From Phycisphaerales bacterium (GTDB taxonomy: Bacteria > Planctomycetota > Phycisphaerae > UBA1845 > Fen-1342), in the NCBI GenBank assembly GCA_003162245.1, contig PMMM01000100.1:1-35331 (forward strand): a stretch of 35,331 nucleotides of DNA, read 5' to 3'. Below the pieces are notes generated by a model, which saw only the letters and a program-made list of their open reading frames with translations, did not search any database and was not told the origin of the DNA. The translations under genes were made by a program, and so were the position numbers. Each line of letters opens with the position of its first letter. Within the stretch, counting starts at the first letter, position 1. This document shows, piece after piece, positions 33,680-35,331 of this stretch.

Positions 33680-35331
33680 ATGGAGAACCGGGTCATCGCC
33701 ATTGTCGGCTGCACGGCGGCGGGCAAGGGGACGCTCGGCCGCGCGCTGGCCCGGGCGATCGGGGCAGAGATCGTCAGCGTGGACTCGATGAAGGTCTACC
33801 GCGGGATGGACATCGGCACGGCCAAGCCGCCCGCGGCGGAGCGTGCGGCCGTCCCGCACCACCTGCTGGACGTGGCCGACCCGTGGGAGAGCTTCAGCGC
33901 GGCACGGTTCGTCGAACTGGCGGACCACGCGGTCGAGCAGATTCATGGTCGCGGCCGGCCGGTCGTCGCCGTCGGCGGCACGCTGTTGTATCTCAAGTGC
34001 TGGTACGCGGGCATCTTCGAGGGGCCGGCGGCCGATCCGGAGTTCCGTGCCGAGCTTCGCCGGCGGGCCGTGACCGAAGGACTGGAGGTCCTGCACGCTG
34101 AGTTGGAGCGCGTTGATCCGACGGCGGCCGCGCGAATCCACCGCAACGACCTGCGGCGGATCGAGCGGGCGCTGGAAGTCCATCACGTCACGGGACAGCG
34201 GATCAGCGAGCTACAGCGCGAATGGGAAGGCGCCGGGCCGCGGCGGCGCGATTGGCGGTGGATGCTGATCGGTTTGCGCCGGTCGCGGGAGGACCTTAAT
34301 CGCCGGATCAATTTGCGCGTGAAGCGGATGGTGGCCACGGGTTTGGTCGATGAGGCGCGGCGGGTCTGGAGCGATCCGCGCGGCGTGGGGCAGCAGGCGG
34401 GGCAAGCGGTCGGTTACGCCGAGCTCTTTGAGCATTTTGCAGGGCGCGGGTCGCTGGAGGAGGCGGTGGAGCAGATCAAGATCCACTCCCGGCGCCTGGC
34501 CAAGCAACAGCGGACGTGGCTGAAGGCCATGCGCGAAATCCAGTGGATTGACGCCGAGGGCGTCGACGACACCGCCGCCCTGGTTCCCGCCCGCGCCGGT
34601 CGGAGCGGTCTGCTCCTTGAAGTCCGTCTTGCTGGAAAGCTGCTTCTTGTACCATGCCGAGACTTTCTCGACCGAGTCCTTCGTCCACAGCATCGTCGCG
34701 TTCATGTTGCCGGGGTTCTGTCCGTTCATGCCGGGAGCGCTGCCCGTGGGCCCTGGAGCGCTGGAGCCTCCGGGAGGAGTGGCCCCGCCAGTCGGCGGCG
34801 TCCCGTTGCCGGGCCCGGGCATGCTGCCGTTGGCGCCCGACGGCTGTGGCCTGCTGGAGTCCGTGCCCGCAGGGCCTCCGGCGCTGGTCATGTCCACCTT
34901 TGTGGCGCCTGGGTAGACAGGAACTCCGAGATCGGCCTCGCTCACGGTGCTGTTGCTACTGCCCGATCCCCCTGTCGTCTGGCTCGATCCGCCGCAGCCG
35001 GCCAGCCCGATGATCGCTACGACCAGGAGCGCCCCTGCGATCAGGCACAAGATCTTCTTCATCTCCACTCCCTAAGATTGTCCGGTGATATCACTCAGGT
35101 GCCCGTCTCTCATATGAAAAGCGCGGTCGGATACATCCAGGATGCTCTCGTCGTGTGTCACCATCAGCACGCACTTGCCTTCGTCATGCGCGAGGGCGGT
35201 CAATATCTCGATGACGGTGTTGCCGGTCGCCGTGTCCAGGTTCCCGGTGGGCTCGTCGGCCAGGAGCAGCTTGGGGTTGCAGGAGAGGGCGCGCGCCACG
35301 GCCACCAACTGCTGCTGCCCGCCGGAAAGCT
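33680..35331 (+). CDS. miaA: tRNA dimethylallyltransferase MiaA, tail replaced, frame open to window end
   Basis: The ATG has GAAGG upstream. Up to about residue 295 (base ~34,565) this is MiaA: P-loop IAIVGCTAAGKGTLGRALAR, IVSVDSMKVYRGMDIGTAKP, VPHHLLDVADPWESFSAARF, VVAVGGTLLYLKCW, then RIHRNDLRRIERALEVHHVT, GLVDEARRVW and the ending IKIHSRRLAKQQRTWLKAMR. It transfers a dimethylallyl group to A37 of tRNAs reading UNN codons. The family normally stops 10-20 residues later (total ~300-316). Here no stop occurs in this frame before the window end, so about 255 more codons are read through DNA that encodes a lipoprotein and an ABC ATPase on the other strand. The P-loop has GKG where GKT/S is common. 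Start and core are certain; the true end is unknown. Confidence 0.88.
   Translation, partial: MENRVIAIVGCTAAGKGTLGRALARAIGAEIVSVDSMKVYRGMDIGTAKPPAAERAAVPHHLLDVADPWESFSAARFVELADHAVEQIHGRGRPVVAVGGTLLYLKCWYAGIFEGPAADPEFRAELRRRAVTEGLEVLHAELERVDPTAAARIHRNDLRRIERALEVHHVTGQRISELQREWEGAGPRRRDWRWMLIGLRRSREDLNRRINLRVKRMVATGLVDEARRVWSDPRGVGQQAGQAVGYAELFEHFAGRGSLEEAVEQIKIHSRRLAKQQRTWLKAMREIQWIDAEGVDDTAALVPARAGRSGLLLEVRLAGKLLLVPCRDFLDRVLRPQHRRVHVAGVLSVHAGSAARGPWSAGASGRSGPASRRRPVAGPGHAAVGARRLWPAGVRARRASGAGHVHLCGAWVDRNSEIGLAHGAVATARSPCRLARSAAAGQPDDRYDQERPCDQAQDLLHLHSLRLSGDITQVPVSHMKSAVGYIQDALVVCHHQHALAFVMREGGQYLDDGVAGRRVQVPGGLVGQEQLGVAGEGARHGHQLLLPAGK
34211..35062 (-). CDS. Lipoprotein with Gly/Pro linker, C-terminal half replaced by miaA antisense
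   Basis: The ATG at 35062 (MKKILCLIAGALLVVAIIGL) has GGGAG about 5 bases upstream and lies 9 bases after the ABC ATPase stop. A lipobox LAGC puts the lipidated Cys at 23. A long Gly/Pro/Ser linker (about 60-120) leads to ATMLWTKDSVEKVSAWYKKQ and LSSKTDFKEQTAPTGAGGNQ. That D-S-x-E-K-V-x-x-W-Y-K segment, with the earlier VPVYPGATKVD, is typical of a small exported family that usually continues with beta strands. After residue ~163 the frame runs into the antisense strand of miaA (to 34211), so the real C-terminus appears lost at the junction near 34,575. Treat the region below about 34,570 as non-family sequence. Function is unknown. Confidence 0.6.
   Translation of the reverse strand: MKKILCLIAGALLVVAIIGLAGCGGSSQTTGGSGSSNSTVSEADLGVPVYPGATKVDMTSAGGPAGTDSSRPQPSGANGSMPGPGNGTPPTGGATPPGGSSAPGPTGSAPGMNGQNPGNMNATMLWTKDSVEKVSAWYKKQLSSKTDFKEQTAPTGAGGNQGGGVVDALGVNPLDFAHGLQPRPLLLGQAPGVDLDLLHRLLQRPAPCKMLKELGVTDRLPRLLPHAARIAPDPPRLIDQTRGHHPLHAQIDPAIKVLPRPAQTDQHPPPIAPPRPGAFPFAL
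35072..35331 (-). CDS. ABC transporter ATP-binding protein (LolD/MacB type), C-terminal part
   Basis: The gene continues beyond the window. The visible ~86 residues start with the ABC signature LSGGQQQLVAVARALS, followed by Walker B KLLLADEPTGNLDTATG and the switch His in VLMVTHDESILDVSDRAFHM. The D-E-P-T-G-N-L-D segment is typical of the LolD/MacB/FtsE class of ATPases, which power extraction or export of lipoproteins or small molecules with FtsX-type permeases. The stop TAG (35072-35074) is 9 bases before the lipoprotein gene, so the two are in one operon. Which permease it serves cannot be seen. Confidence 0.92.
   Translation of the reverse strand, partial: LSGGQQQLVAVARALSCNPKLLLADEPTGNLDTATGNTVIEILTALAHDEGKCVLMVTHDESILDVSDRAFHMRDGHLSDITGQS

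Overview
The window is GC-rich (roughly two thirds G+C), densely coded bacterial DNA, and no gap between genes exceeds about 250 bases. Several features point to a member of the Planctomycetota, possibly near the Phycisphaerae. These are an ECF sigma factor followed by an anti-sigma-like protein with a DUF1559/pseudopilin-like outer domain, a MauE/rhodanese pair, DUF2802 and DUF72 proteins, very large YfhO-like and GT-C-like membrane proteins, and several conserved hypothetical proteins. This placement is inference from gene content; no rRNA or tRNA gene was seen.

Left part (1-6182): the tail of an MFS transporter converges on a two-gene AAA ATPase/TOPRIM unit that resembles a split OLD-family nuclease. 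Next come ATP-type PEP carboxykinase (pckA) and a class I aspartate-type aminotransferase, which together would link aspartate, oxaloacetate and PEP. Between these two genes lies a lower-GC insert of about 957 bp. It is bounded by near-identical 36-bp inverted repeats built from heptamers and carries a four-helix-bundle (S23/IVP family) gene and an unknown gene. It looks like an undescribed or poorly described mobile cassette.

Middle part (6183-18818): an amidohydrolase-like protein with an eroded active site; the ECF sigma/anti-sigma pair; a LolA-like exported protein; a dimerising SAM O-methyltransferase; a hypothetical protein; a thiamine-binding MTH1187-family protein preceded by two REP-like palindromes; a MauE/DoxX membrane protein with a membrane-anchored rhodanese; a B12-binding radical SAM protein; a small conserved protein with a leader or terminator able to form alternative stems; a GT-C-like membrane protein; LarC (nickel-pincer cofactor); and a membrane-anchored DUF2802 protein.

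Right part (18825-35331): a coiled-coil membrane protein and a divergent DUF72 protein, a YfhO-like membrane protein, an orphan histidine kinase, gpsA, then addA and addB (overlapping helicase-nuclease genes) behind a small lipoprotein. Divergent from the lipoprotein is miaA, whose control region holds two identical GACCGGTC palindromes 30 bp apart around a TATAAT box. The miaA frame runs without a stop to the window end, through a converging lipoprotein gene that itself loses its expected C-terminus at the same place (about 34,565-34,585). This is either a genuine rearrangement that fused two gene tails or an assembly chimera. The window closes with the C-terminal part of a LolD/MacB-type ABC ATPase.

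The strongest candidates for something new are the heptad-repeat-bounded four-helix-bundle cassette, the AAA/TOPRIM pair, the anti-sigma/pseudopilin fusion and the miaA junction.
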